Source: RPQJ01 sp963732375
GTDB lineage: Bacteria; Pseudomonadota; Gammaproteobacteria; Steroidobacterales; Steroidobacteraceae
Length of the DNA: 64,000 bases
Direction of reading: 5' to 3'
Assembly (NCBI GenBank): GCA_963732375.1
Contig: CAVSZE010000001.1
Location: 248,001 to 312,000 of the forward strand
Every line of letters begins with the position of its first letter. The first letter of the stretch is position 1. Of this stretch, positions 37,999 to 46,588 are shown one piece after another. Below the pieces are notes generated by a model. The model saw only the letters and a program-made list of their open reading frames with translations, had not been told where the DNA came from and made no database searches. Position numbers and translations under genes: made by a program.

Positions 37999-39865
37999 CG
38001 GCGGGCGGCGCCGCGATCGAGGCCGCGGTCTGCGATGTTCCGTTGACGATTTCCGCCCAGTCGAGGTCGCGCTGCACGCGTCCGTCATCGCCGATCGTGA
38101 GCCGGCCGGTAAGGCCGTCGATCGGAGTCCCGATCCGGCCCGACCAGATGCCGGCCGCCAGCAGGGCGGCGTCGTGGCCGAACGCGTAGAACCGAATGCG
38201 GCCGCGACCGCTTGCGACCCACTCGTCGTGCAGCACGGTCCAGAGCAGCGGCGCGCCGTCACCGCCGTGCAGGATCCACGGGAACTCCGGATACTCGAGA
38301 CCGTCCATGTCCGGGGCGGACAGCACGCTCGGGTCCCACGCGTCCGAGGTGGCGTATACCGGAAGCGCGTAGGTCATCTGGAAACGGAGTTGCGGGACGA
38401 GCGCGCGCGCGGTGGCTGCGCTGGCCGCGACGAAGGCGAACTGCGGGCCGTCGCGCGACTCAACCGTCGCATTGCGGTTACCCGAGCTGTCCGCGGCCCC
38501 TGAGTAGCGTCCCAGCGCCTGTCGCAGCGGGCCGGAAAAATCACGGGACCCCGTGTCGTAGTACTGGGTGGACAGCAGCACGCCGCCGGCTGCCTGCAGC
38601 TCCGAAGTGAATGCAGCGTAAATGCGCTCGCCCCAGGACGTGCGTGGAAACAGCGCGATGCCGTGCGTGTGACCGTGCGCTACGATGCGACGGGCAGCGG
38701 CACGGGCTTCCTGCTCCGGGTCGAGCGTGAATTCGTACATGAACGCCGGAACCGTGCCTTCGCCATCCTGGCTGTTGAGTACCATCGTCGGCACTGGCAT
38801 CGACCGCGTTGCCACGAGCTTGGCGACGTCCTCGCGGGTCAGCGGGCCGACCACGATACTGGCCCCGTCGGTGACGGCGTTGCGGTACGCCAGCTCGGCG
38901 CCCAGTTCCGCGCTGTCGTAGACCAGCACCCGGGGTGCCGCATCGCGTTGCGCCAGCGTGGCCGCGATGAATCCATCCCGCACCGCCTCGCCGATCGACC
39001 GGAGCTGGCCCGACAGCGGCAGGATCAGCGCGACCGTCGCAGGGCCCTGTCCCGGCCGCAGCGTGGGCCGGAATCCGGTCGCGGCCGCGGCCGCGGCCGC
39101 AGCCGCAGCCTCGACATCAAATTTCGGCAGCAACTTCGATCCAGGATGATCGGGATGCCGCGCCTGCCACTCGACCGAGCGCCGCGCGGTCGCCTGTTTG
39201 TCCTGGTTCGCCTCGGCGAGGATCTGCGCGAGCTCGACCCAGCCGCTCGTCTCCGCCGGCGCGCCGGCTGGCATCGTTTCGGCGACCCCGGGTCGCTGCA
39301 GCTCGCGAACCAGCAGGTGGTAGTTGTCGGAGCGCGCCTCGGGCGTGCTGAGCAGCTGACCTCGCTCCTCGAGCGTGCGGACACCTTCGAGCGGCTTTCC
39401 GAGCAGGAAATAAGCACGGGCCTGCAGCAGCAGCAGTTCCGTCGCCAGCGGCGCCGGCCACGGCCCGGGCACGGCAGCCAGCGCGAACAGTGCCGCATTG
39501 CCGTCACCCTTCGCAAGCGCGAGTTCGGCCTGGATCCGGGCAAGCAGCACGGCGTCGTCACCGCTTGCGCGGCCGTCGACCTTGCCCAGCATCCTTTCGG
39601 CGTCCGCGTTGCGCCCCGCCAGCAGGTACTCGCGCGCCGCGAGCAGCGTGGGTCGCGTGTCCCAGGCGCGAAAGAGGTGCCTTGCCTGGCTCTCGTAGGC
39701 TTTCGCGGCTGCCTCGTGTTGCCCGCTGCTTGCCAGGCTTTCGGCTGTCTCCCCGTTCGTGGCTGCGTATGTGGCGAGCGGCGACAGGCTGGCGGCGGCA
39801 ATCGCGATCGCCGCGGCGAAAAGCAGCGCTCGAACTTGCCGGCCGTGAAGGCTTGCGTGCAGCAT
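37988..39865 (-). CDS. lpoA: LpoA-like penicillin-binding protein activator, without a lipobox
   Basis: In enterobacteria LpoA is an outer-membrane lipoprotein that activates PBP1a. This 625-residue protein has an N-terminal TPR-like helical half, then an alanine run near residue 250, then a periplasmic-binding-protein-type domain starting TVALILPLSGQLRSIGEAVRDGF. The N-terminus has a hydrophobic export segment (LLFAAAIAIAAASL) but no cysteine, so the usual lipid anchor is missing. It is divergent from rsmI and followed by yraN. I use the ATG at 39865; the upstream frame is antisense to rsmI. Assignment rests on domains plus conserved neighbours. Confidence 0.88.
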   Translation of the reverse strand: MLHASLHGRQVRALLFAAAIAIAAASLSPLATYAATNGETAESLASSGQHEAAAKAYESQARHLFRAWDTRPTLLAAREYLLAGRNADAERMLGKVDGRASGDDAVLLARIQAELALAKGDGNAALFALAAVPGPWPAPLATELLLLQARAYFLLGKPLEGVRTLEERGQLLSTPEARSDNYHLLVRELQRPGVAETMPAGAPAETSGWVELAQILAEANQDKQATARRSVEWQARHPDHPGSKLLPKFDVEAAAAAAAAAATGFRPTLRPGQGPATVALILPLSGQLRSIGEAVRDGFIAATLAQRDAAPRVLVYDSAELGAELAYRNAVTDGASIVVGPLTREDVAKLVATRSMPVPTMVLNSQDGEGTVPAFMYEFTLDPEQEARAAARRIVAHGHTHGIALFPRTSWGERIYAAFTSELQAAGGVLLSTQYYDTGSRDFSGPLRQALGRYSGAADSSGNRNATVESRDGPQFAFVAASAATARALVPQLRFQMTYALPVYATSDAWDPSVLSAPDMDGLEYPEFPWILHGGDGAPLLWTVLHDEWVASGRGRIRFYAFGHDAALLAAGIWSGRIGTPIDGLTGRLTIGDDGRVQRDLDWAEIVNGTSQTAASIAAPPAGAP

Positions 39866-39899
39866 GGGGCCCCGGGGACTACGCGTGGCGAACGAAGCA

Positions 39900-40769
39900 A
39901 TGGATTCTATAGCGGGGCCGCGGCCCGGCGTACTGTTCCTCGTGGCGACCCCGATCGGCAACCTCGGCGATCTCGGGGCTCGGGCGCGCGACCTGTTGCG
40001 TGACGCGGACCTGCTGCTCGCCGAGGACACGCGTCACACGGCGCACCTGCTGCACGCCAGCGGCGTCACGCGGCAGGCGGGCGCGATCGAGTCCCTGCAC
40101 GAGCACAACGAGCGCGAGCGGGTGCCGCGCATCATCGAGCGCCTCAAGGCGGGTGCGAGCGTCGCGCTCGTGAGCGACGCAGGCACTCCGACGGTGAGCG
40201 ATCCCGGCGCGCCGCTGGTTCGTGCGGCAATCGAGGCTGGCATCGAGGTCGTGGCCGTGCCGGGCCCGTGCGCGATCATCGCGGCGCTCTCGACATCGGG
40301 CCTGCCGACTGACCGATTCACGTTCGAGGGCTTCCTGCCCGCCCGTGCGTCGGCGCGGCGCAAGGCGCTCGAGCGGCTTGCCGCCGAGCCACGCACGCTG
40401 GTGTTCTACGAGGCGCCGCACCGTCTCCAGGAGACCCTCGACGATCTCGCGCGAATACTCGGCGGGGACAGGCCCGCTGCTGTTGCGCGCGAGATCACCA
40501 AGCGATTCGAGACCACCTATCGCGGCGTACTCGCGGACCTCGCGCTGCGTGCCGCGCAGGACGCCGACATGAACCGCGGGGAGATCGTGGTCGTGGTCCA
40601 GGGCGCGCCCGAGGCGGGGCCGGCTGACGCCGGCGATGCCGACCGCGTGCTGCGCGCGCTGCTCGGGGAAATGCCCATTTCGCAGGCCGCGAGGCTGGCG
40701 GCGAAAATCACCGGCCGCCCGCGCAAGGAACTCTACGACCGGGCGCTTGCGCTTGCGCCGAACGAATGA
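39900..40769 (+). CDS. rsmI: 16S rRNA (cytidine1402-2'-O)-methyltransferase
   Basis: Tetrapyrrole-methylase-fold enzyme that modifies C1402 in the ribosomal decoding centre, working with RsmH which methylates N4 of the same base. The 289 residues start VLFLVATPIGNLGDLGARA and include LLLAEDTRHTAHLL, VSDAGTPTVSDPGAPLV, PGPCAIIAALSTSGLPTD and FYEAPHRLQETL. I choose the ATG at 39900; a GTG at 39885 is possible. RsmH is encoded 1.3 kb downstream. Confidence 0.96.
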   Translation: MDSIAGPRPGVLFLVATPIGNLGDLGARARDLLRDADLLLAEDTRHTAHLLHASGVTRQAGAIESLHEHNERERVPRIIERLKAGASVALVSDAGTPTVSDPGAPLVRAAIEAGIEVVAVPGPCAIIAALSTSGLPTDRFTFEGFLPARASARRKALERLAAEPRTLVFYEAPHRLQETLDDLARILGGDRPAAVAREITKRFETTYRGVLADLALRAAQDADMNRGEIVVVVQGAPEAGPADAGDADRVLRALLGEMPISQAARLAAKITGRPRKELYDRALALAPNE

Positions 40770-40793
40770 GGCCGGCGCGCAGCCCGCGGGCGC

Positions 40794-40799
40794 TATACT
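40794..40799 (+). promoter_or_regulatory. Candidate -10 element of rnpB
   Basis: TATACT lies 5 bases before the first base-paired nucleotide of RNase P RNA, the right distance for a start at the mature 5' end. No clear -35 is seen. Confidence 0.5.
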
Positions 40800-40803
40800 T
40801 CGC

Positions 40804-41173
<370 letters not shown>

Positions 41174-41563
41174 CTTCTTGACGATCATGAAAATTGACTC
41201 TTGTCAATAGGCTTGGTTGCGCTTACCTGCACACTGTGCCCAAGCGAGTGCGCCGCCTTATATCCCACCCTGTCCCACCAAGCGCCAGGCGCACGATCGA
41301 CCCCCCGGTCGACCCCACAGGGGCCGCTGCATCCCACCCGTGCCTCCTTTGATTGCAATGGCTAATCGCGATCTGGCACCTCGGCCGGTTGAATGCTCGC
41401 TTGCCGCGCGAGCTCTCCCACGCATTCGATCTTCTAAGGTCATTTTCAGGAACATTCAGTAAGCGATTGATTAAAGTGAGGATAGTCGCTGAAAATCGCT
41501 GTAAAAGGGTTCGATTTCGCCGCTAAGTCGCTGTGCCTCATGGAAAAATCTTTACCTGGGGCG
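41174..41563. other. Long non-coding gap between rnpB and the mraZ promoter
   Basis: No gene is seen in these 390 bases. A small hairpin (ATTGAC/GTCAAT, 41193-41208) just after rnpB may help end its transcript. The part from about 41430 to 41520 is AT-richer than the surroundings, with repeated AGTCGCTG and AATCGCTG words. A reverse-strand MraZ-like pair of repeats lies at 41263-41277. Confidence 0.6.
41263..41277 (-). promoter_or_regulatory. Possible second MraZ-type site, reverse orientation
   Basis: On the reverse strand TGGGA-CAGGG-TGGGA gives two TGGGN repeats with the 5-base spacing of an MraZ operator. It lies about 325 bases upstream of the three-repeat site before mraZ. Two repeats could arise by chance. 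Confidence 0.4.
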
Positions 41564-41593
41564 TTGACTCCCCGCGCGCGCGCGACCTATATT
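41564..41593 (+). promoter_or_regulatory. Candidate sigma-70 promoter of the dcw operon (Pmra)
   Basis: TTGACT (41564-41569) and TATATT (41588-41593) with an 18-base spacer, the best sigma-70 match in the window. A start near 41600 puts the MraZ repeats at the beginning of the transcript. Confidence 0.7.
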
Positions 41594-41602
41594 CGCGACC
41601 GG

Positions 41603-41627
41603 TGGGACAAAGTGGGATGAAATGGGC
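41603..41627 (+). promoter_or_regulatory. MraZ operator: three TGGGN repeats
   Basis: TGGGA, TGGGA and TGGGC at 41603, 41613 and 41623 are each separated by exactly 5 bases, the known MraZ binding pattern. They lie just downstream of the candidate promoter and before mraZ, as expected for autorepression of the dcw cluster. Confidence 0.88.
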
Positions 41628-41651
41628 TGTCGGCCCATCAGCGAGCTAAAA

Positions 41652-42107
41652 ATGTTTCGGGGCGCCAACAAAGTCACTCTCGACGCCAAGGGGCGGATGG
41701 CCATGCCTGCGCGATACCGGGACACCCTGGTCGAGCGCAGCGAGGGCCGTCTGGTCGCGACCGTCGATCGTGCGGACCGATGCCTCCTGATCTACCCGCT
41801 CCCGGACTGGGAAGAGATCGAGCGCAAGCTCATGCGGCTGCCGACGCTGAATCCACAGGCGCGTCGGTTGCAGCGGCTCATGGTCGGTCACGCGACCGAC
41901 CTCGAGCTCGATTCCCATGGCCGGGTGCTGGTGCCGCCGAAACTGCGCGAGTACGCGGGACTCACGCGCCAGGCAATGCTGATAGGCCAGGGCAGTCGCT
42001 TCGAACTCTGGGACGAGCAGCACTGGAACACGCGTCGCGAGGCCTGGCTGCAAGCGGGTGAGGAGACAGGCGACCTGCCTCCAGAACTCGAACAGCTGTC
42101 GCTCTAG
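41652..42107 (+). CDS. mraZ: Transcriptional regulator MraZ
   Basis: AbrB-like DNA-binding protein that forms a ring and represses the dcw operon. From the ATG at 41652 it has 151 residues with two SpoVT/AbrB-like repeats: MFRGANKVTLDAKGRMAMPARYR and LELDSHGRVLVPPKLREYAGL, each containing the D-x-K/H-GR DNA-contact turn. An in-frame ATG at 41622 lies inside the operator and is rejected as start. First gene of the division and cell wall cluster. Confidence 0.97.
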   Translation: MFRGANKVTLDAKGRMAMPARYRDTLVERSEGRLVATVDRADRCLLIYPLPDWEEIERKLMRLPTLNPQARRLQRLMVGHATDLELDSHGRVLVPPKLREYAGLTRQAMLIGQGSRFELWDEQHWNTRREAWLQAGEETGDLPPELEQLSL

Positions 42108-42115
42108 GCGGCGCC

Positions 42116-43045
42116 GTGGCGGAACACACGCCGGTACTTCCTGACGAAGTGCTGGCCGGGCTCGCGGTGCGGGCCAACGGTCGGTACTGCGACGCGACGT
42201 TCGGGCGCGGGGGCCACACGGCTGGAATCCTTGCGGCGCTCGGCCCCGGGGGGAGGGTGATCGCAATCGATCGTGACCCGGACGCGATCCGGGCGGGCCG
42301 GGTGCGATTCGCGGATGAGCCACGTCTCACGCTGGTGAAGGGGTCGTTCGGCCAGCTCGAGGAGCTGGTCCGGGCGGCGGGTATTGAAGGGCAATTGGAC
42401 GGCGTGCTGATGGACCTCGGGGTCTCTTCGCCACAACTCGACGAGGCCACGCGCGGCTTCAGTTTTATGCAGGACGGGCCGCTCGACATGCGCATGGACA
42501 ATGAGGCGGGACAGGGTGCGGCGCAGTGGCTGGCGCGTGCGGGCGAGCGTGACATCGCCGCGGTGCTGCGCACGCTCGGCGAGGAGCGCTTTGCGAACCG
42601 CATCGCGCGCGCGATCGTCGCGGCGCGGGCCGTCGAGCCGATCGCCCGCACCGCACAGCTCGCGGCGATCGTCTCCGCGGCAGTGCCGACGCGGGAGCCC
42701 GGCAAGCACCCCGCAACCCGCACGTTCCAGGCGATCCGGATCCACGTGAATGGCGAACTCGAGGCGCTGCAGGCGGCGCTGCCGCAGGCCGTGCGCCTGC
42801 TCGCGCCCGGTGGCCGGCTCTGCGTCATCAGTTTCCACTCGCTCGAGGATCGCATTGCAAAGCGCTTCATCCGGCGCGAGGAGCAGGGCGATCCCGTGTA
42901 CGCGGGCCTGCCGCAGGTTCCGCCGCACGCCCGTCCGCGACTCGCCCGGGTCGGCCGCGCGACGTACGCGTCGGATGCCGAGGTGGCGGGAAATCCCCGC
43001 TCCAGGAGCGCGGTGCTGCGCGTGGCTGAAAGGGTCGCGGCATGA
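42116..43045 (+). CDS. rsmH: 16S rRNA (cytosine1402-N4)-methyltransferase
   Basis: SAM-dependent methyltransferase acting on C1402 of 16S rRNA. The GTG-started protein is 309 residues, beginning EHTPVLPDEVLAGL, with the SAM loop DATFGRGGHTAGIL, VLMDLGVSSPQLD and the C-terminal ISFHSLEDRIAKRFIR. Its stop overlaps the ftsL ATG (ATGA). Confidence 0.97.
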   Translation: MAEHTPVLPDEVLAGLAVRANGRYCDATFGRGGHTAGILAALGPGGRVIAIDRDPDAIRAGRVRFADEPRLTLVKGSFGQLEELVRAAGIEGQLDGVLMDLGVSSPQLDEATRGFSFMQDGPLDMRMDNEAGQGAAQWLARAGERDIAAVLRTLGEERFANRIARAIVAARAVEPIARTAQLAAIVSAAVPTREPGKHPATRTFQAIRIHVNGELEALQAALPQAVRLLAPGGRLCVISFHSLEDRIAKRFIRREEQGDPVYAGLPQVPPHARPRLARVGRATYASDAEVAGNPRSRSAVLRVAERVAA

Positions 43046-43317
43046 GCACGAACGCCTGGCGAGTCGCCACCGCGCTGCTCGGCCTGGCCGTGCTCTGCTC
43101 CGGGCTGGGCGTGGTCTATGGCAAGCACGAGGCTCGCAGCCGCTTCAGCGAACTGCAGCGCCTCACGCGCGAACGCGACGATCTCGACATTGAATGGGGG
43201 CAGCTGCAGCTCGAGCAGAGCACCTGGTCGGCCAACGGGCGGGTCGAGAACGTCGCTCGCGACGACCTGCACATGATCATCCCGCAGGCGAGCGACCTGC
43301 GCATCGTGCAGCCGTGA
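43042..43317 (+). CDS. ftsL: Cell division protein FtsL
   Basis: Short bitopic divisome protein of 91 residues that forms a complex with FtsQ and FtsB and activates FtsWI. One membrane helix (VATALLGLAVLCSGLGVVYG) is followed by a periplasmic coiled coil (SRFSELQRLTRERDDLDIEWGQLQLEQS). It overlaps both rsmH and ftsI. Confidence 0.93.
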   Translation: MSTNAWRVATALLGLAVLCSGLGVVYGKHEARSRFSELQRLTRERDDLDIEWGQLQLEQSTWSANGRVENVARDDLHMIIPQASDLRIVQP

Positions 43318-45044
43318 GACGCAGCGCCGCCAATGACCGCAGCGCCGGGGGCTACCGCTGGCGGCACTGGCTTGTCCTCGGGATGCTCGGCCTCGCCGGC
43401 GCGTCGCTGGTCGCGCGCGCTGTCTACCTGCAGGTGATCGACCAGGCCTTCCTCGAGAAGCAGGGCGACGCACGCATCCTGCGCAAGGCGAAGCTCTCGG
43501 CCAATCGCGGCATGATCCTCGACCGTAACGGCGAGGCGCTTGCCGTCAGCACGCCGGTCGATACGGTGTGGGCGGATCCCCGCAAGCTCGCGGAGGCGCC
43601 GCAGGATTTCCCTAAGCTGGCGAAGGCGCTGGACCGCGACCCGCAGTGGCTCGCGCGCCGGGTGACCAGCAGCCTCGATCGAGAATTCATCTATCTCGTG
43701 CGCCACATGCGCCCGCAGGACGCCGCGCGCGTCAGGGCGCTCGGCATTCCCGGCGTGGACACGCTGCGCGAGTACCGACGTTACTACCCTGCGGGCGAGG
43801 TCACCGGCCACCTGCTCGGGTTCACCAACGTGGACGACGTCGGGCAGGAGGGGCTGGAACTCGCCTACGACCAGTGGCTCGGGGGCGTCTCGGGCGAGAA
43901 GATCGTCATGCGCGACAGCCTCGGTCGCACCATTGAGGACATCGAGCGCCTGAGCGCGCCGCGCCCCGGCCAGGACCTGCGCACCAGTATCGACCTGAGG
44001 GTGCAGTACCTCGCGTACCGCGAACTCAAGGCGGCGGTGCAGGACAACAAGGCGCGTGCCGGCACCATCGTGGTGCTCGACATCGCCACCGGCGAAGTGC
44101 TGGCCATGGTCAACCAGCCGACCTTCAACCCGAATGACCGTGAGCAGTACGCGGCATCGCGCTACCGCAACCGCACGACCAACGACTTCCTCGAGCCAGG
44201 CTCTAGCATGAAGCCGTTCATCGTCGCGGCGGCAATGGAGACCGGTCGCTATCACGCCGACACGCTGATCGACACGTCGCCCGGGATGATGCGCGTCGGC
44301 ATCAAGACGGTGAAGGATCACAGCAACCTCGGCACCATCGACGTCACCACCGTGCTTGCCAAGTCGAGCAACGTCGGGGCGGCGAAGATCGCGCTGTCGA
44401 TGAAGCCGCAGCAGATGTGGAGCACGCTCGACGCGCTCGGCTTCGGACGCGTCACCGGCTCCGGCTTCCCCGGCGAGTCCACCGGGATCCTCGCCGGCTA
44501 CGAGCACTGGCGCCCGATCACGCAGGCGACCATGTCCTATGGCTACGGCCTGTCGGTGACGCCGCTGCAGCTTGCGCAGGCGTACGCGATCCTCGGGGCG
44601 GGCGGCGTTCGCAGGCCCATCAGCCTGCGCCGCGTTGACACGCCGCCGGCGGGCGAGCGGGTGATGCCGGAGGCCGTGGCAACGGAGCTGGTGCGGATCC
44701 TGGAGAGCGTGGTTAGCAACGCTGGCACCGCGCGTCGCGCAGCCATCATCGGATATCGCGTTTCCGGCAAGACCGGCACCGCGTGGAAGGCCTCGCAGAC
44801 TGGTGGCTACTCGACCAACAAGTACCTCGCGATTTTCGGCGGCGTCGTGCCCGCCAGCAATCCGCGGCTCGCGGCCGTGGTGATCATCGATGAGCCGAGC
44901 GCTGGTGCCTATTACGGCGGCGACGTCGCAGCCCCGGTCTTCTCGTCGGTGATGTCGGGCGCGCTGCGCCTGCTCGCGATACCGCCCGACGACCTGCAGC
45001 GCATGCCGGCGACGACCCTCGTCCAGGCGCAGGACCCGTGGTGA
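43314..45044 (+). CDS. ftsI: Peptidoglycan transpeptidase FtsI (PBP3)
   Basis: Septal class B penicillin-binding protein that cross-links new peptidoglycan with FtsW. The GTG-started protein is 576 residues with a membrane anchor (WLVLGMLGLAGASLVARAVYL), the pedestal motif RGMILDRNGEALAVS, and the transpeptidase triad SSMK with Ser297, SSN in VLAKSSNVG, and KTG at 486-488. The GTG overlaps the ftsL stop. A longer open frame to 43194 is an ftsL shadow. Confidence 0.97.
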   Translation: MRRSAANDRSAGGYRWRHWLVLGMLGLAGASLVARAVYLQVIDQAFLEKQGDARILRKAKLSANRGMILDRNGEALAVSTPVDTVWADPRKLAEAPQDFPKLAKALDRDPQWLARRVTSSLDREFIYLVRHMRPQDAARVRALGIPGVDTLREYRRYYPAGEVTGHLLGFTNVDDVGQEGLELAYDQWLGGVSGEKIVMRDSLGRTIEDIERLSAPRPGQDLRTSIDLRVQYLAYRELKAAVQDNKARAGTIVVLDIATGEVLAMVNQPTFNPNDREQYAASRYRNRTTNDFLEPGSSMKPFIVAAAMETGRYHADTLIDTSPGMMRVGIKTVKDHSNLGTIDVTTVLAKSSNVGAAKIALSMKPQQMWSTLDALGFGRVTGSGFPGESTGILAGYEHWRPITQATMSYGYGLSVTPLQLAQAYAILGAGGVRRPISLRRVDTPPAGERVMPEAVATELVRILESVVSNAGTARRAAIIGYRVSGKTGTAWKASQTGGYSTNKYLAIFGGVVPASNPRLAAVVIIDEPSAGAYYGGDVAAPVFSSVMSGALRLLAIPPDDLQRMPATTLVQAQDPW

Positions 45045-46588
45045 CCCATGGCCAGACCGAAGGGATGAGCGTCGTGGCAGAGGCGGATTCCATGCCCGGC
45101 TACGAGGCGTCGCTCGTGTCGCTGCTCGCCGGCGTCGCGCAACCACTGCGCGACCTCGTGGTTACCGGCCTCACGATGGACAGCCGGCAGGCGGTCGCGG
45201 GATGTGCGTTTCTCGCCTGCCAGGGCCGCGGCGGGCACGGTATCTCGCACGCTGCGGCCGCCGTCGAGCGCGGCGCCGTGGCCGTGCTGTTCGAGCCGGT
45301 GCCGGGGCTCGAGCTGCCGGTGCTGCCCGCGCACGTCGCGGTTCAAGCGATTCCCGGGCTCGGGCGCCGGGTGGGCGAGATCGCGGATCGCTTCTTCCGC
45401 CGGCCGTCGTTGGACCTCGAGGTCGCGGGCGTCACGGGCACCAACGGCAAGACGACCACGGCATACCTGCTCGCCCAGGCCGCGGAAGCAGTCGGGCGCA
45501 AGGGTGCATATCTCGGAACTGTCGGGTTCGGCCGCCCGGGCGCGCTCGCCACCGCGGGGCTCACCACGCCCGACTGCGTCACCGTGCACCGGCTGCTCGC
45601 CGAGGCGCGGGATTCCGGGGCGAAGACCCTGGCGCTCGAGGTCTCGTCGCACGCGCTCGACCAGGGCCGCGTGGACGCCGTGCGCTTCGACACGGCGGTG
45701 TTCACCAACCTGACGCGCGACCACCTCGACTATCACGGCACGCTCGACGCCTACTTCGAGGCAAAGCAACGCATCTTCCACGCGCCTGGCCTGCGCCGCG
45801 CGATCGTGAACGTTCGCGACGAATTCGGCCGGCGGCTGGCCGATGCGCTCGATCCCGCGGTGGAGCCGGTGTTCTTCTCGACCTCGAACGACGTGTGGGC
45901 GCCGCATGGCGCAGCGTGGATACGCCTGCCGGAGCTGCGCGCCACTGCCGCGGGACTCACGCTGCACGTGGAGAGCAGCTGGGGCGCGGGCACGCTGCGT
46001 TCGCCGCTGGTCGGCGAGTTCAATGCCGAGAACCTGCTGGCCGTGCTCGGAGTGATGCTCGGCTGGAAGATCCCGTTGCAGCGCGCGCTCGTGGCGCTCG
46101 CGAGCTGTGTGCCGCCGCCCGGGCGCATGGAGGCCTTCGGTGGCGGCGCGCAGCCGCTTGCGCTGGTCGACTACGCCCACACGCCCGACGCGCTCGGCAA
46201 GCTGCTCGACGCGGCGCGCATGCACACGCGCGGCCGTGTGCATTGCGTGTTCGGCTGCGGCGGCGATCGCGATCCCGGCAAGCGCCCGATGATGGGGGCA
46301 ATCGCCGAGCACGGCGCGGACGTGGTGATCGTCACCGACGACAACCCGCGCACCGAGGACTCGCGCGCGATCATCGAGCAGATCCTTGCCGGCATGCGCG
46401 ACCCAGGCGCGGTACAGGTGATCGCCGACCGGGCCGAGGCCATCCACCACGCGCTCGCCGACGCGGACGCGGGCGACGTCGTCGTGATCGCGGGCAAGGG
46501 TCACGAGGAAAACCAGCTCGTCGGCGGCGAAGTGCGGCCGTTCAGCGATCGGCAGGTCGTGAAGGACGCGCTCGGGAGCGAGGCATGA
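45041..46588 (+). CDS. murE: UDP-MurNAc-L-Ala-D-Glu:meso-diaminopimelate ligase
   Basis: Adds the third stem-peptide residue. The motif TDDNPRTED is the meso-DAP-selecting DNPR signature, so the peptidoglycan is the DAP type. The ATP loop is GVTGTNGKTTTAYLL and the central motif DHLDYHGTLDAY. The start is uncertain: I take the GTG that overlaps the ftsI stop (GTGA), but a GTG at 45038 and an ATG at 45065 are in frame. About 515 residues. Confidence 0.95.
   Translation: MTHGQTEGMSVVAEADSMPGYEASLVSLLAGVAQPLRDLVVTGLTMDSRQAVAGCAFLACQGRGGHGISHAAAAVERGAVAVLFEPVPGLELPVLPAHVAVQAIPGLGRRVGEIADRFFRRPSLDLEVAGVTGTNGKTTTAYLLAQAAEAVGRKGAYLGTVGFGRPGALATAGLTTPDCVTVHRLLAEARDSGAKTLALEVSSHALDQGRVDAVRFDTAVFTNLTRDHLDYHGTLDAYFEAKQRIFHAPGLRRAIVNVRDEFGRRLADALDPAVEPVFFSTSNDVWAPHGAAWIRLPELRATAAGLTLHVESSWGAGTLRSPLVGEFNAENLLAVLGVMLGWKIPLQRALVALASCVPPPGRMEAFGGGAQPLALVDYAHTPDALGKLLDAARMHTRGRVHCVFGCGGDRDPGKRPMMGAIAEHGADVVIVTDDNPRTEDSRAIIEQILAGMRDPGAVQVIADRAEAIHHALADADAGDVVVIAGKGHEENQLVGGEVRPFSDRQVVKDALGSEA

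Noticed and set aside
41622..41651. Upstream ATG start for mraZ
   Set aside because: It lies within the MraZ operator repeats; the family starts with MFRG, matching ATG 41652.
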